DNA of 64,000 nt from Phoronis australis. Taxonomy: Eukaryota > Phoronida > Phoronidae. Where the stretch lies: assembly GCA_002633005.1 (NCBI GenBank), contig NMRA01000004.1, forward strand, positions 2,025,935-2,089,934, written 5' to 3'. A program made the position numbers and the translations under genes. The notes below the pieces were generated by a model. That model was given only the letters and a program-made list of their open reading frames with translations, was not told where the DNA came from and did no database searches. Every line of letters begins with the position of its first letter. The stretch's first letter is position 1. Shown in pieces: positions 10,409 through 23,534 of the stretch.

Positions 10409-13400
10409 ACAACAGCATAGTGCTTTTGAACAACCGGCAAATTCTGTGGTACGCAGACCGATCGAGCTGCCTAATATTGACTGGTGAGGATGTCAATTTA
10501 GGATTTTTTTCATGGATTATCGAATTTTATTTCTGTTTTCTTCTGTTTGTATGTGAACTAGTCTTCAGTGAATGGACGAAAGTTTAAGACCTCCAGACGC
10601 CTTAGACATTGAAACATCATGTGTCAGAAATGGCCGATAGGATTCATATGAAAATTTCAGATAATATGCTTTTTGCAATGTTACATATTGTTTGTAAAAT
10701 GCTCCACTATTTATGAAGGCGATCGAAAAATAAGAGTTTTATGATTTTCAAGAAAATATCTTAAGTTGCATAAAACGCCAGGGTGATCCAAATAAGACGG
10801 ACTGTTAAAAAGTCAAAAATGAAACTCCACAGGCTTCCCTCTTTCAGTAGAAAGTATGTACTCGTAGCTGTTCAATAAAAACGACTCCGGAAAGCGCTGA
10901 CTATCACAGCACTAGTAAAGACTACATGTATATACAAAGTGGGGAAGTCACGAGCATTTTAAAGTTATCTGACATACTTGACCAGTGGTGATTACAAACA
11001 TTCTGTTACTAGAAACTATGCCGTCGTCACCGTGAACGGTATCATGTCGGAAAATATGCAATACTTCACTATCCCCCGTCGTTGACTTTTTGTCCCTCAC
11101 AGATGGACACAGATTGTTTTTAGTATATGAGGTCTTAAAATCCACGGTTGCTTGTAGCATTACTGTTGAAATGTTTTAAAATAAATGATTAACTGTACAT
11201 GTTTGTTTGGGGGATTTCCGAAAGATTCGTTACCAACACAAAACATCCCACGAGGACTCTTTCGGGATCTTTGTACATTTCTGCTTTGGAAAAATGTCCC
11301 AACATGTCATTATTTTCAATTTCGGTTTATAAAAATACTTAAAAATTTCAAGTTGACCGACGATTTGTCACGGGACTACTCTGATGTAGGCAAGCTTAAA
11401 CGCCAAAGAGAAAACCTGCATGATATTTCACGTCAACAGAATATGAAATTATTTAGTAACTAACCACGCCTTCCAAGTCATCGAGTTAAATTTTCTAATC
11501 TAAATGCAGTCAATTACACCATGTTACTGAACATTTAAAGTCCACAGCTCAATGAGCATGTTGTGGCAAGAAACAGAAGTTTCCAAAAGAACCCCACCAC
11601 TTTGTCCAAAAGAGCCTCCCTTTCGAGGGCTTTTCGTGGACGCAACATCCCCTCGCGGAAAATGGGCGTTATTATATTATCGCTCTAGTTTCCCTTGGCC
11701 TTGCGAAAACAGATCAATATAAAAACACTTTGAAGAAAACGAAGTTTGTCATTCGCTCATATATTAGTTAATTGGTGAACTCATGAAGTAGTTCAAGGAG
11801 TATAAAACGTGAAATAATATCCCGTGAGGTCGTGGCAAACAAGCACACGCTCGAGGGATAATAAATTACAAATTGAGTCACATTACTATTGGAGTATTTT
11901 AAAAATAGATTATATGACGTGTGTTGAAATATGGATAGTGATTTGATCGAGGTGTGACCAGAGTGAAGCATTTTGACGAGACCGAAAAATTTATGCCACA
12001 CATTTTGGCATTTTTCATCGTGCTTTTTGCCGGACTAGAATTCTTTCACGCGTAGGAATACACGTCATGAAACGTTCGTCCGCATAAATTATCTAGGTCG
12101 AAGGGAAACAACAGAGCAGAATCGGTCCATAACATTTAATTTCTCAAGTTTCAAATTAGCAGATAAAGATAAGAAGGTGACCACACTTTCAGTGCTCATC
12201 GAACAATTTCCGACAACTATGGAGTTGGAATTACATGTATAACAAATTCAGCTGTAAACAGGTCAAAGCTAACACCAACCGTCATGACTCAGTCGAACGG
12301 CGGAGAGTGAGCAGGCGATATTGGTGAAATTGCAGAAAATCGATGTTTGCATATATATTTTTTTCTGATAATTACTTGGGTGTTTCATTTTGATTTACTA
12401 AAATGTATAGTTTTTGTTTGTACCTAAACTGGTAAACGAGTATTGTTGCCTTCCCAATAATGGATTTCGCCGAACGAGTGACCTAGATTTCATCTGTGAC
12501 TTGCGTCGATCAAAAACCATTCTTGCTTCACATTGCGTTGTTTTATTCAGTGTTTTTGATAATTACTATGAAGTATGATTAAAACATCTAGGTTACCTTA
12601 CTTTCAATTGTTTTTCTCTTTTTTATTCTGTCGGTAAACATAGTAGTTTTGGTTTATTTTCTGTTAATCAGCTGTTCACCCAGATAAGTGGTAGTTCCGA
12701 GACAGTGATCCAGTGCAGAGAAAAAGTCCTTCGCACGCAACTTTATTTTCAGTAGTTATTCGTCAGTAGACCATTTATTTCACGTTTGCACGTGCGTTTA
12801 TTGTACAGCGGATATGTAAATGTGTAATATAAAAATATTTAATACTGAGACTATACATGATTAAGTACTTGTACACGTTCTTGCAAAAGTAAACTTTGCA
12901 TCCATTTTCTTGAAAACATCACTGAATTTCTGTTCCCATCAAGAGTGACGAGTATATCAACACCCTTGCCAACTTGTTTATGTCATAAGATCAATGTAAA
13001 CGAGTATTATGTTTTTCAGTCGTGTAATGATGGAGTAATCAACTTTTATTTTGTTGACCTTCTGTATACAATTGCACAGGCCGGTGTTCAGCCATTACCA
13101 TAAACACAGCACGGTAAATTTGTTAGAATGTGACATTCGACGCTCATAATTCCCTAAAATGATGATTGCTATCATCTTCCCTGTTTGTATAATCGTTCAA
13201 AGGGCACGTGGTTACAAAATCTAACGGTCATGTTTCCAAAATTAATTTCCTTTGAACATCATATCACCAAAGTCTTCACGCGATTCCACGTGAGCGAAGC
13301 TTAAAGTAGAGTATTGCCTCATAATGGTGCTATTTAATATTGAAAGGAAGCGGAGGGATCATGTTGCGGGTGTCGGTCGGACAGTAGCGAGTTCCAAGAG

Positions 13401-13627
13401 CGGGCGGTCCAAGTAATAATGGCAAAGCGATCATCAGAGAGGTGCTCGAACTGCTTACGTTTAACATATTTTCTCAATCAGCGCGTTAAAGGAGCTTTTA
13501 ACGTCATGCTGGACTAATGTCCCATCTTGCTATTTAACACGGTTCGTACAAAGTACGTGTTACAGTGGTGCTGAACGTGAGGTACATGTACACGGCTTGT
13601 TCTCAACTTTCGAGTTGCTTCCGTTTC
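10409..13627. other. No gene seen; possible promoter near the right end
   Basis: Three kilobases of AT-rich DNA with chance frames under 95 codons. The last 260 bp (from about 13370) are richer in G+C and include GAGCGGGCGG, an SP1-like box, just upstream of the candidate start codon at 13628. A promoter there is inference. Confidence 0.25.
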
Positions 13628-13697
13628 ATGCAATCACGTCTCTTTGTTACGCGAGTCTTTGGCAATGTGGTCAAATTGACGAACAGAAGACTATCAG
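13628..13697 (+). CDS. Candidate first coding exon of a small three-exon gene
   Basis: An ATG at 13628 opens 23 codons plus one base, ending at CTATCAG|GTAAGG, a strong 5' splice site. The peptide begins MQSRLFVTRVFGNVVKLTNR, rich in Arg and hydrophobic residues with no acidic residue, which would suit a mitochondrial presequence, though this is inference. Donor phase 1 matches the acceptor phase of 18428-18506, and that exon's donor phase matches 20318-20375. Joined, they give about 68 residues. No family is recognised and the exon chain is unproven. Confidence 0.35.
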
Positions 13698-13987
13698 GTA
13701 AGGCTATAGCATTTTCGATATGATGTGAATTCCATGGTAAATTAATTTCTCCTTCCCGTTTTCAACAGTGCACTGCTTTGTGCCAGGTTCACAACGTACT
13801 GGATACATGTACATGTACACGTACACATTACCTGTGGCGTAGATAATGAAACGGACGCAGAGTGGATTTGGAATTCGGTTGCTTTCAGTTTCCCAATCAT
13901 CAAGACGACACAATCGCTTTCACGATTCTGGTTATTTTTGGACTGGATTTACTTCTTAACTTGTTAGATTTGAGCAAAGCAAAATAT

Positions 13988-14005
13988 GTTGTTGTTGTTG
14001 TTGTT
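13988..14005. repeat. (GTT)6 microsatellite
   Basis: Six uninterrupted GTT units in an intron-like stretch. Confidence 0.9.
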
Positions 14006-14257
14006 ATGCGTAAGAAAGGCTTCCAATCAAAGTTAATTGAAATCGAAGCGACTAGCTCATCAGCTGTCCCGTTGCTAGGCGCCTTGAGAATGACCGGCGT
14101 TGGCAGTATGTAACTCTGATGAATGCCGGCTTGAAAGAAAGGCCAAGGGCTAATCTTGATCAGTGTAAATGAGAAAAAAGGTGAACAGCCGAAACACACT
14201 AGAAGAGTTACGTTTCTACAGTAGAATTAGCACCTGAGAACGAAATAAAGCCCTGGG

Positions 14258-14504
14258 ACCCGTTCCAAGAAACTGACTTAAGTTTATTTTTTACACAAGT
14301 CTTAGATTTTTCTCAAATTCCAAAATTTGTTGAAACTTTCAGACACGGTAAGTTAGTCAAACTTAAGACAAAACTTAAGTAAAAACGTAAATCCAACTTA
14401 AGACCTCTTTCTTAAAACGACCTTGAGGCAAATTTAAGTTTTATTATAAAACTGACTGAAAATTAGGATTTGTCTTAGTTAAGTCAGTTCTTGGAAAGGA
14501 CTGT
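14258..14504. mobile_element. 247-bp TIR element (MITE, separate family)
   Basis: Ends are inverted repeats: CCGTTCCAAGAAACTGACTT at the left and AAGTCAGTTCTTGGAAAGG at the right. The flanks are CCTGGG on both sides (14252-14257 and 14505-14510), a 6-bp target duplication. The interior is rich in CTTAAG words and has no coding frame. Only one copy was found in this window. Confidence 0.8.
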
Positions 14505-14510
14505 CCTGGG

Positions 14511-16295
14511 GGATGATTTGAAATTTCCCGAAAAGAAAAAAGACACCAGGGTGGGTTTTCATTCCTCTCCCATGTTCAGAAGTAACTTAACTTTAACGCT
14601 TACTTCAAGCCTAAACAAATTATTATGAAAAATTACGTACTCGTATGTTCCCAGTCCTGGATTAACCAATTTAATCCCTTGATGAGTCGCAAACTTTCTA
14701 ATAATTTCTAATAATCGAATAATCGGCATAATTGCACAGTCAAATTTCAATTTGCTTTCGTACCAAACCCCGCTTTGAAAGTCCGATAACTTGTTGCGTA
14801 TAGCTTCTGATCAGGACAGCTTTTTGGCACATGGTAACTATTTTCAAAGTAATATGTTGTTAAACGTCATATCTACACTCTACATTTGCCTAACGGGCAG
14901 ACAACTTGAAACAAGGTGGTACCTGAAAGTCATGTTTTTCAACACTCAGGAAGTCGAGTGTCGTCAGTCTCGCAGATATTTTTGCAAAAATAAAAATGGA
15001 AACACATACACATAAGAAAATTGAAGTGACTTTATGAAACAGATAAAGCTACTAGAGAAATTACTGCAATTCTGTTCAACTGCCGATATAAGTTGTGATG
15101 AAATTGAACGGAAAGTCATAAATTTGTTATTTTCATTTCAGAGCCCGCGACCACAAAATTTCCAGAAATATACACAATGAGTAATTTTTCAGTTTATGAA
15201 GATCACCTTTACGTACTCAATCAAATTTACTCAACATCTTGGACAATTCTCAGTTTCCGAGTAGTTCTCAAGAAAGCGTGACCACCATTCACCAATTATT
15301 CATCAGTACAATCTCGAGTACACTTAAGGAAAATTTTAAATACGTAGGATACTTGAAACCTACTCAATATATAAATCAGTTTATCCAAAACATTAAGCTT
15401 ATTACACACCAGGAATATTATGTATTAAAATAAAATTTTAGTTTAAGCGAAGTAAAAAGGGTGCAAGTGGCCTGATGCCTTTTGCGGTACTTCAGCCATG
15501 TTTAGGTCACAGGGCCAGGGCCAATTGCACTAATCATTTACCTTCTCTTTTATTCGAAAAATCTAGAGACGACAATGACCATTTTCACACCTCCTCTACT
15601 GGAAAACTTCAAAATCGTTGACTGAGTGCCGCACTAAAGACTTCTATAGCAACTCAAAAATAGCTCTCGTGTCAGACTCTAGTTGAAATAGAAAAGTCCC
15701 AAAGTGTGGCTGATTTACATTGGTAAAGTTTCAGAAGGAAGAGTAAGCACTAATTTTTGGGCCCATTGGTCGTGGCTGCGCCGTAAACCGGCCGCTTGTG
15801 TCGCAGAGTACTTGGTTTGGCCTTGATTGTAGTCACTCGACAGTCGGAATATAAAATGGATATACATGAATTGTAAAACAACCAAGTCATAACCCGGAAT
15901 GGAGTGAGGCATTTTAAAAAACTGACCTTGTCAAATTTGAAGAAATTCAACTTTTCCCTCTTCCATGGATTTACTTCTGGGCCCGAAAATGCGAAACTAT
16001 CACGCAGGCATTGCGAAGGCGGTGAGACTGAACTTGAAAAAGAATTTGAAGCACGAACAAATTGTTTAATGTGACGATAAATCCACGAGAATGGGTAGAC
16101 TTATAAGATAGAAAACGAATATGGTTAGGATAACGTTCTCATTATCTGAGGTTTAACTGTCTGACACACAGGTGGGATTGTGCAGACATATGACGCTCGC
16201 ATTTTATCACTCAAGTACAGCAAAACTCCGTCCTTCATGTGGTAAGGACGACAAAAAATTTCTTTATCTTTAAACCATTAATAATGCGCAGTGAC
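14511..16295. other. No gene seen
   Basis: AT-rich DNA with scattered short frames and no repeat that I could pair with another part of the window. It lies within the intron of the proposed gene 13628-20375. Confidence 0.3.
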
Positions 16296-16467
16296 CAGGG
16301 ACGGATCCAGGATTTTAATTTAGGGGGGTCAGGGCAGTGTATTAGCCAGGATTTTGCCCCGTCAGACATTCGCACCCCCGAACTGTCAAACAGAATATGG
16401 GAGAAGTTAGGGGGGGGGGGATGAGGGAGGGAGGCATGGCCCCCTTGCCCCCCTAAATCTGCCACTG
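16296..16467 (+). mobile_element. Family 1 MITE, copy B
   Basis: Starts CAGGGACGGATCCAGGATTT and ends CCTAAATCTGCCACTG, flanked by a perfect 5-bp duplication GTGAC (16291-16295 and 16468-16472). The core includes TTAGCCAGGATTTTGCCC and CAGACATTCGCACCCC. A run of nine or more G bases near 16411 is typical of the family. Confidence 0.9.
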
Positions 16468-17014
16468 GTGACGTTTACTCGAACTTTGCGTAATAGCAAT
16501 TGCGCATGTATACATGTACATGTACGAGAAAGTTTTTCGTACACATGCGAGGCGACTTTTTTGGGGGGTCGACGTACACTAGGCGATGATTAACTTGAAC
16601 AAACATGTAAATATTTTCGCCTGTCTCAGAAGATGATATTTTAAAGGGTAGCAGTGAGTTTGGGCGAAGGTGTAGTTGTTAGGGATTACTGCTGGGTAGA
16701 ATAGTTAGTCTTGAAGTTAATGACTTTGACCAGAACTAGGCCGCAATCCCCATTGCATTTTTTTAGAATTTATTATATCGCCAATTTCCGAAGTTGCATG
16801 CAACTAGTCATTAGATATAATTAGCTAAAATCCAGCGAGACCGGTGACCTTATCTGTTAAGTAGGCTTAAAATATTTCATTATTTGTATACTCTTTCCAA
16901 GTGTTACGAGAAGTAGTTTTGTGGATTAACTATGTAACGTGGCTTGCGATCGATTAACGGAACGAAGTAACATTCGGACATTCCGATTGGCTGTTGAGAA
17001 ATTGGCTTCAAAAG

Positions 17015-17073
17015 TAGTTCTGCTAATGGTGTGGGACTGCGACATCTAAGGTCGTGTAATTCAAATCTACCTT
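17015..17073 (+). repeat. Possible tRNA-derived fragment
   Basis: TAGTTCTGCTAATGG resembles an A box and GTAATTCAAATCTACC a B box, at roughly tRNA spacing. The acceptor stem cannot be paired, so this is at best a tRNA pseudogene or SINE head. Confidence 0.25.
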
Positions 17074-18427
17074 GGGGCTGATCTATCAGGCAAGTCCACA
17101 AACGTATTGACGATAATGTCACTTTAATACAGCCGAATAAATTCGATTTTAAAACATAATATGATTTCTTTTCCATGTGACATGAAGCGCCACTTAAATT
17201 GAAGCAGTAAACCGGAAACACTATGATCATTAACGTTACGCAGTATTCCTTAGGGACGTCTAGGTTGTTTTGTTTACTTAATTGAGCCAACTCGACCAGC
17301 AGGGTTCTCCATGTTTTGATGCCCAGATGATCAGTGAATCAAGATTTGCCAGTTTTGCAGCTGGGTAATTAATCATCCTTATTCGAATTATGCTTACCTG
17401 ATCTATTTGGGGAAGTTTAATGACATAAACATTCCGTTGTGTTAAGATTTTAATTTGATGTAAGTTTTAATTCAGTCTAATTCGGAGTTGATTGGAAAAG
17501 GTGCTGGAGCCCAAGACGAGACGCTTGAGTCTTGATGCAAACAGTGTAAACAACATTCAAAGCGTCCTAAGTTTATGTAGAACCTTATCGAAAAGTCTGA
17601 ACATTTATCCAAATATCCACAAAACTGTAGAATTCAACTCACCACACATATGTATTTTCGGAAAGTAAAAACTCCGTAAAATTATATTTCTGACTTTATG
17701 CTAATCTGCCACTAATTACGTGACCTTGACGTTTTTGGGAATTCAGCAAAAAGAAAGCATATTTTCCTATCAAAACAGGATCAAAAACGTGACAAAAGTT
17801 TGCTGGATATAAGTGCTCTACATAAAATCTCGCCGTTTTCGTTTTATGCAATTTTGATTTTTTTCATAAAAATCATATAAGTGGAACATTTTAGGACCAT
17901 TTCTAACAGAGTTGTGAATTAAGGTGCATTAAGCATAGTATCTGAAGGTAACATGTGAATCCGATCAGCCATTTATGAGATATAGGCATTTGTGTGGTGT
18001 CTTACAAAATAAAGATAGCCGAACAGTTCCACCACATAGAATTTGTTTTTCGCCTGTTCAACCCACGTAGATTTTGGACATATGGTATTCACGTTGTGAT
18101 TGAAGTACTCAGGTTTGTGCGAACGAAATTTCGACAGTACAATTGAGACGTTAAGGTCAGTAATGGTTGAGGTAGTTAACTAAATAATATTCTCATTGCC
18201 GGTAATTGCATTCATGCCGTTTTACACGTTAACTTTCACTGGACAACTACATAAAATCTGGAAAACTAATCGCGTTGCCTTCTATAACACATCTTATCGT
18301 AGCAACACGGGTTGCCATGGTGGCATAAAGAACTAAGTTTAGGAGACGTAATTTCTGGTTTTGGAGGACATTTACTTTCATGGACATTGGTGTGATAAGA
18401 GAACAAGACCCACTCTGCCTGTCGCAG
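17074..18427. other. No gene seen
   Basis: AT-rich DNA. A minus-strand donor (GATCAG|GTAAGC, near 17394) has an open frame upstream but no acceptor, so no exon is called. Confidence 0.3.
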
Positions 18428-18506
18428 GTTTCATTAAAGACAAGTCCGAACTTGACCACATCCACGAATCTTCAAAAAAGTTCCATTGGCGTGTTATACA
18501 GAGAAG
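18428..18506 (+). CDS. Candidate middle exon of a small three-exon gene
   Basis: A strong 3' splice site (CTCTGCCTGTCGCAG) and a strong 5' splice site (GAGAAG|GTAAGC) bound 79 bp. In the frame with incoming phase 1 it encodes 25 residues beginning FIKDKSELDHIHESSKKF, then HWRVIQR: an unusually charged and protein-like string. Two bases remain for the next exon. Incoming phase matches the donor at 13697. The other open frame is Ser/Thr-rich and less convincing. No homologue comes to mind. Confidence 0.4.
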
Positions 18507-18569
18507 GTAAGCACAAAACCAACAGCACTACCTGCTTTAAAGGAACACAATTGGTGAGAAAAGTAATTT

Positions 18570-18729
18570 ATCTGATCAGCCTCAGAGTAGAATCGAATCT
18601 GGAACCACCGCGGTTGCAGTGTGGTGCTTTGCCGGCGGAACTAAATCTCACTCGATAGATGGCAAATACTTTAAGAGTGTTCAATTGGGTAAGTCACTGG
18701 CGGCAACATCGAGAATTGGCGATTTGTAA
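18570..18729 (-). repeat. tRNA-derived SINE-like repeat, copy 2
   Basis: On the minus strand: a TTAGTTCCGCCGGCAAAGCA A-box region, ACTGCAACCGCGGTGG, then a B box GATTCGATTC. This is the order and spacing of a tRNA head and clearer than the copy at 8061-8241. The shared sequence continues past the head to GGCGATTTGTAA on the plus strand. Confidence 0.6.
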
Positions 18730-19394
18730 TAATATCACAGTAACATCCGGGCGAGTTTAGATGCTTTTCATCCTTGCGCAAATTTATTAATTTCAAAGAT
18801 TAATCCAAAAATGTGTTTTCAGCCGTGAAACCCTTTGGCAGTTGCGGTAGGTGACAATGCTATACAGCCCATCAAACTTGTCATTGTCTTTATTTTCCTG
18901 GCAGTCCAGCCGCGAAAGACATCTGTTTGATACTGTGCGTGAGCCGGATACCGTACCAACCACTGTTCTAGAGGTTTACCTGGGTTAAGTTTCTTAGACG
19001 CAAGGCACACTTAACTAGAGAAAAATTGTGTCATTACCGGGTTCACTGAAAATATAATTGCATGATCGTACGTATTTGAGAAGTTATTACATGTGCAGAA
19101 GAGAGTTCTTGGTAATAAGTTTCCGTTGACCAAATTTCTTTTAATAAAAGACAACTCACATAAACCCACGCAAAATCACGCTAGTGAAAACTAAGTGTGT
19201 CATGAGTACGGTCGAAACCTTTCTAGCGTAACCTAACTGTAGTGAGCTGTCGGTGACGTTGGAATGTTAAATAATAAGGAAGAATTAACAAATTATGAGA
19301 TATAAGTTACTGTTTCTGTTCCATGAGCAAGTGCTGCTCGCCGTAAATGCAAGCCTAATGTCTTGATTCTACAAAAACTCAGCCTTGGCAGATC

Positions 19395-20130
19395 AAATTC
19401 AGGCATCACCATCTTCGTCGTCATCACCTTAAATGTCACCAACATCATCGTTTCTTAAATCTGTTGGACTATTTACACTGACACTTAGCCCATTTACACG
19501 AAAACGGCGTTTCAGTCGATCGTTTTCCCGACCATCGTCAGATATTACAACTATCTCAGAAGAACGAGCATGAGTATGACGTGGGTTTATTTTCATAGTG
19601 GTTAATGGTTAGCATTTTTTCAGAATTTTTGTAGTTTTACTTTAAAGAAATGCCTCAAGTTTTGGTTGTCAGCCGAGCGATCAAACCACAAAAGTTTACC
19701 ACATGCCAGATAACCATGATCATTATTGAAGAAACCCTGAAGATGGACTGAGAAAAGACCGCTTGAAACATCATGTAAATAGTGTAAACTTTGGTTCAAA
19801 AGACTAATGGATTTTAGAAACAATCTCACTACATCCACCTCAACGTGGTTTCAGGAGGTCATCCCCTTCGACGTCATCCGGTATCATGTTCATGTCATCA
19901 TTGTCGTCATCGTCATCGTCATCGTTCCATCAGAACACTACCATCATTGTGTTTGGTACTAAACTCATGATCGTTATTGCTGGCGTTGTCATCGCCGTCG
20001 TCATCAACGTCATCATTCACTTTCATAGACCATATAATCAACATTGCCGTTGTCATCATTAACCATCGTCATTGCCGTGATCATCACTCATTTTCACCGT
20101 CACCGCCATCGTCTTCACCATCTTCATTGG
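19395..20130. repeat. Degenerate CAT/TCG trinucleotide tracts
   Basis: Two patches (about 19395-19450 and 19880-20125) of decayed TCATCG/CATCAC triplets, including TCGTCATCGTCATCGTCATCG-like runs of about 20 bases. They resemble a worn version of the microsatellite at 3176-3432. The 430 bp between them shows no repeat and no exon. Confidence 0.6.
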
Positions 20131-20317
20131 TGTGAGCCAGGTTATATCCTAGATTAACTGCGAGTAGCGAAGAAGAAATCATGACTAACAACCACGACTA
20201 TTTGATGCTCGATCGTCGTTTCTGTACTACTTGTACAAAAAGTTATCACTTGCTGTCTGATTTATCAACCGCCGTAAACGGTGGATGGAAATGTATCTTG
20301 TATTTCTGTTTGTACAG

Positions 20318-20375
20318 GTTGCTGCACGAAAACTTGATTAATTCTCATAATGCCCCAAAATTCCGCAATGATTAA
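20318..20375 (+). CDS. Candidate terminal exon of a small three-exon gene
   Basis: A good 3' splice site (ATTTCTGTTTGTACAG) precedes a 58-bp segment that supplies one base to finish a codon, then 18 codons (LLHENLINSHNAPKFRND) and a TAA at 20373-20375. The incoming phase fits the donor at 18506. An AATAAA polyadenylation-type signal occurs at 20991-20996. As a short exon with a single splice site it is the weakest of the three and may be coincidental. Confidence 0.25.
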
Positions 20376-21584
20376 AAATTTCCTAGAGGCATTGCCGATG
20401 AGGGTTGCCAATCGGTGGTGGGCAGGGGATTAATCCCTCAACCCTTAAAAAGCCCAGGCACCATGACTTGCTCTCATGTGAGCGAGGGCCCTGGTAATAA
20501 CCATAACTAGTCAGACAATCAAAATGCGAAAGGTATCATTCTAAAGTTAATATGATGTAAACCATTTTCATCCTCGTCTTTGCCAACACTATTACCAAAA
20601 GCTGTTTTTTCCGTCAACTGCAAGCACTGTGTGTATTTGCTTTCGTTGTTTCGCATATAACCCGGTCTGGTTTAACATTCCCCTTGGCTTTGCTCTACAG
20701 TAAAGTCGGAGCCAGAAATCAAGAAGGAGTTTAGAATTCATTTTGGAATCTATCACAAGTGATTTCCCCCGGTTTAAAACTCCATGCCGTGTTGGGTTGG
20801 AGAAATTGGACCAGCGCGGCATACACAGCTGTAGCTAGGCAAGGCGTTCGCCCGCAAATATGCAATTACAATGGGAAACGCTGATCGAACTGTCACAAAA
20901 TTATGATCTCAAAATTCATACAAAATGCAGTTATTCGCCGATTGTTGCATGACGTCGTGTGCATTGTTCAATAATATCAACGTGACACAGAATAAATATA
21001 GATTATTACATGGCAAAGTCGCTATCCCCCGTTTTCTAGAGCCCGAGCTCTAGATAAGGGTGATAACAACTGAGAACATGTAGTAATCTGTTTATACCAC
21101 ATACTGAACGAGAAACATTGCAATGAATAGATCTACGTTTCTCGACTCGCCTCGGCTTTGTAACTACTTTCCATGTCAGAGGCCCGGGTTCGGAGATCCT
21201 GACCTTTTAAGAAAAGCCGAGCTGCTTTTGTCAAATAATGATTTTACTCAAAACTAATGTAACATTTATACAAAGTAGATATAAATTGAATCTATATATT
21301 AAGGTTTAGCAATTATCATAGTTTACTTCACATGGCTATTAAACATTACTGCAAAAGCGCTGTCACGCCACAGAGCCAAAGTCGCTTATAGTCCTCCATT
21401 TTCTTTCTTTGTGTTAAATCTAACCAATGACTGCCGACGATACATCAACCAGTGATAAAACGCGTGCTACTGAATGATATCTCTGTGTTCTCTACCCCCT
21501 AGCGGACACGCAGGGAACCAGCGAGGAGTGACTGGGAACGCTACGAGTGACTCCAAGAGAGGCGAGTTAGTTGTATTTGAACCG
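20376..21584. other. No gene seen; small palindrome
   Basis: Possible 3' untranslated region of the candidate gene up to the AATAAA at 20991, then AT-rich DNA. TCTAGAGC and GCTCTAGA (21035-21054) form an 8-bp-arm hairpin with a 4-base loop. Confidence 0.3.
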
Positions 21585-22322
21585 GTAACTTGTCTTGGCA
21601 CATGGGAATAAATTTCGGAACTCTTAGTGGGTAGCCGACTAAAATCAGTAATTTCAGGTTTCATGGCAAAATCGTGTTGAAAGCAGGCAACCATGCTCTG
21701 AGTACTTATAGCGGCCCTCCCATGAAACTCAAGACGGATGTTAAGCTGAAATATGTATTGTTTCCATGGTAACCAGGTATTTTGCCAACCAAGTCAGCAA
21801 TTTCAAGTTTATGGGAAAATTCATACTAGAAGCTTGCAACCATTCCCAGAGTAATTTGAGTGACAGTTTGTTAAAGCATCGGGGTGATGTTAGCATGGTA
21901 ACAAGTTATTTTGACCGTCAATATCAACAGTCATGCAGACAAACATGCTCAAAGCATTTTTAGTTACCCTTCCAAGAACTTAGGAGCGGTGCTAGGCTCC
22001 ATGCTTAAATGAGTTCGCTGTCATGGTAACAAGGCATTTTGGAATTACAGCGGTACACCGACGAAATTTTGAAGAATTTAAGCTGTCTACTTCCTGTATT
22101 AAAACTAAATCACCAGGAGAAGAATTTTTGAACCCAAAAGTACTTGCCAGCGCAACTTATTTATACAAGCACAGAGATGTAGCTTGTTTAGAAACCTAAA
22201 ATCTGCATGCAATTATTGCAATACATTTGCACAAAAATTACTAAAATAAAAGATTTAAGTGTGACTAGCATGTCAAAACCAAAAGCACATCTTTGAAAAT
22301 CCAAAATGGTTGACATGGTAAC
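21585..22322 (+). repeat. Degenerate tandem array with RFX/X-box-like motifs
   Basis: The words GTTTCCATGGTAAC (21760), GTTAGCATGGTAAC (21889), GCTGTCATGGTAAC (22017) and GTTGACATGGTAAC (22309) recur at 129, 128 and 292 (about 2 x 146) bases. Other blocks repeat in register, for example a TCAGTAATTTCAGGTTT / TCAGCAATTTCAAGTTT pair and GCAACCATGCTC / GCAACCATTCCC. The motif is close to the palindromic RFX site GTTRCCATGGYAAC. Confidence 0.65.

Positions 22323-23528
<1,206 letters not shown>

Positions 23529-23534
<6 letters not shown>

Noticed and set aside
14340-14365. GTAAGT donor-like site
   Set aside because: Inside the 247-bp TIR element and not preceded by an open frame with an acceptor.
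17395-17470. Minus-strand frame ending in GATCAG|GTAAGC
   Set aside because: No AG acceptor lies within the open frame, so an exon cannot be bounded.
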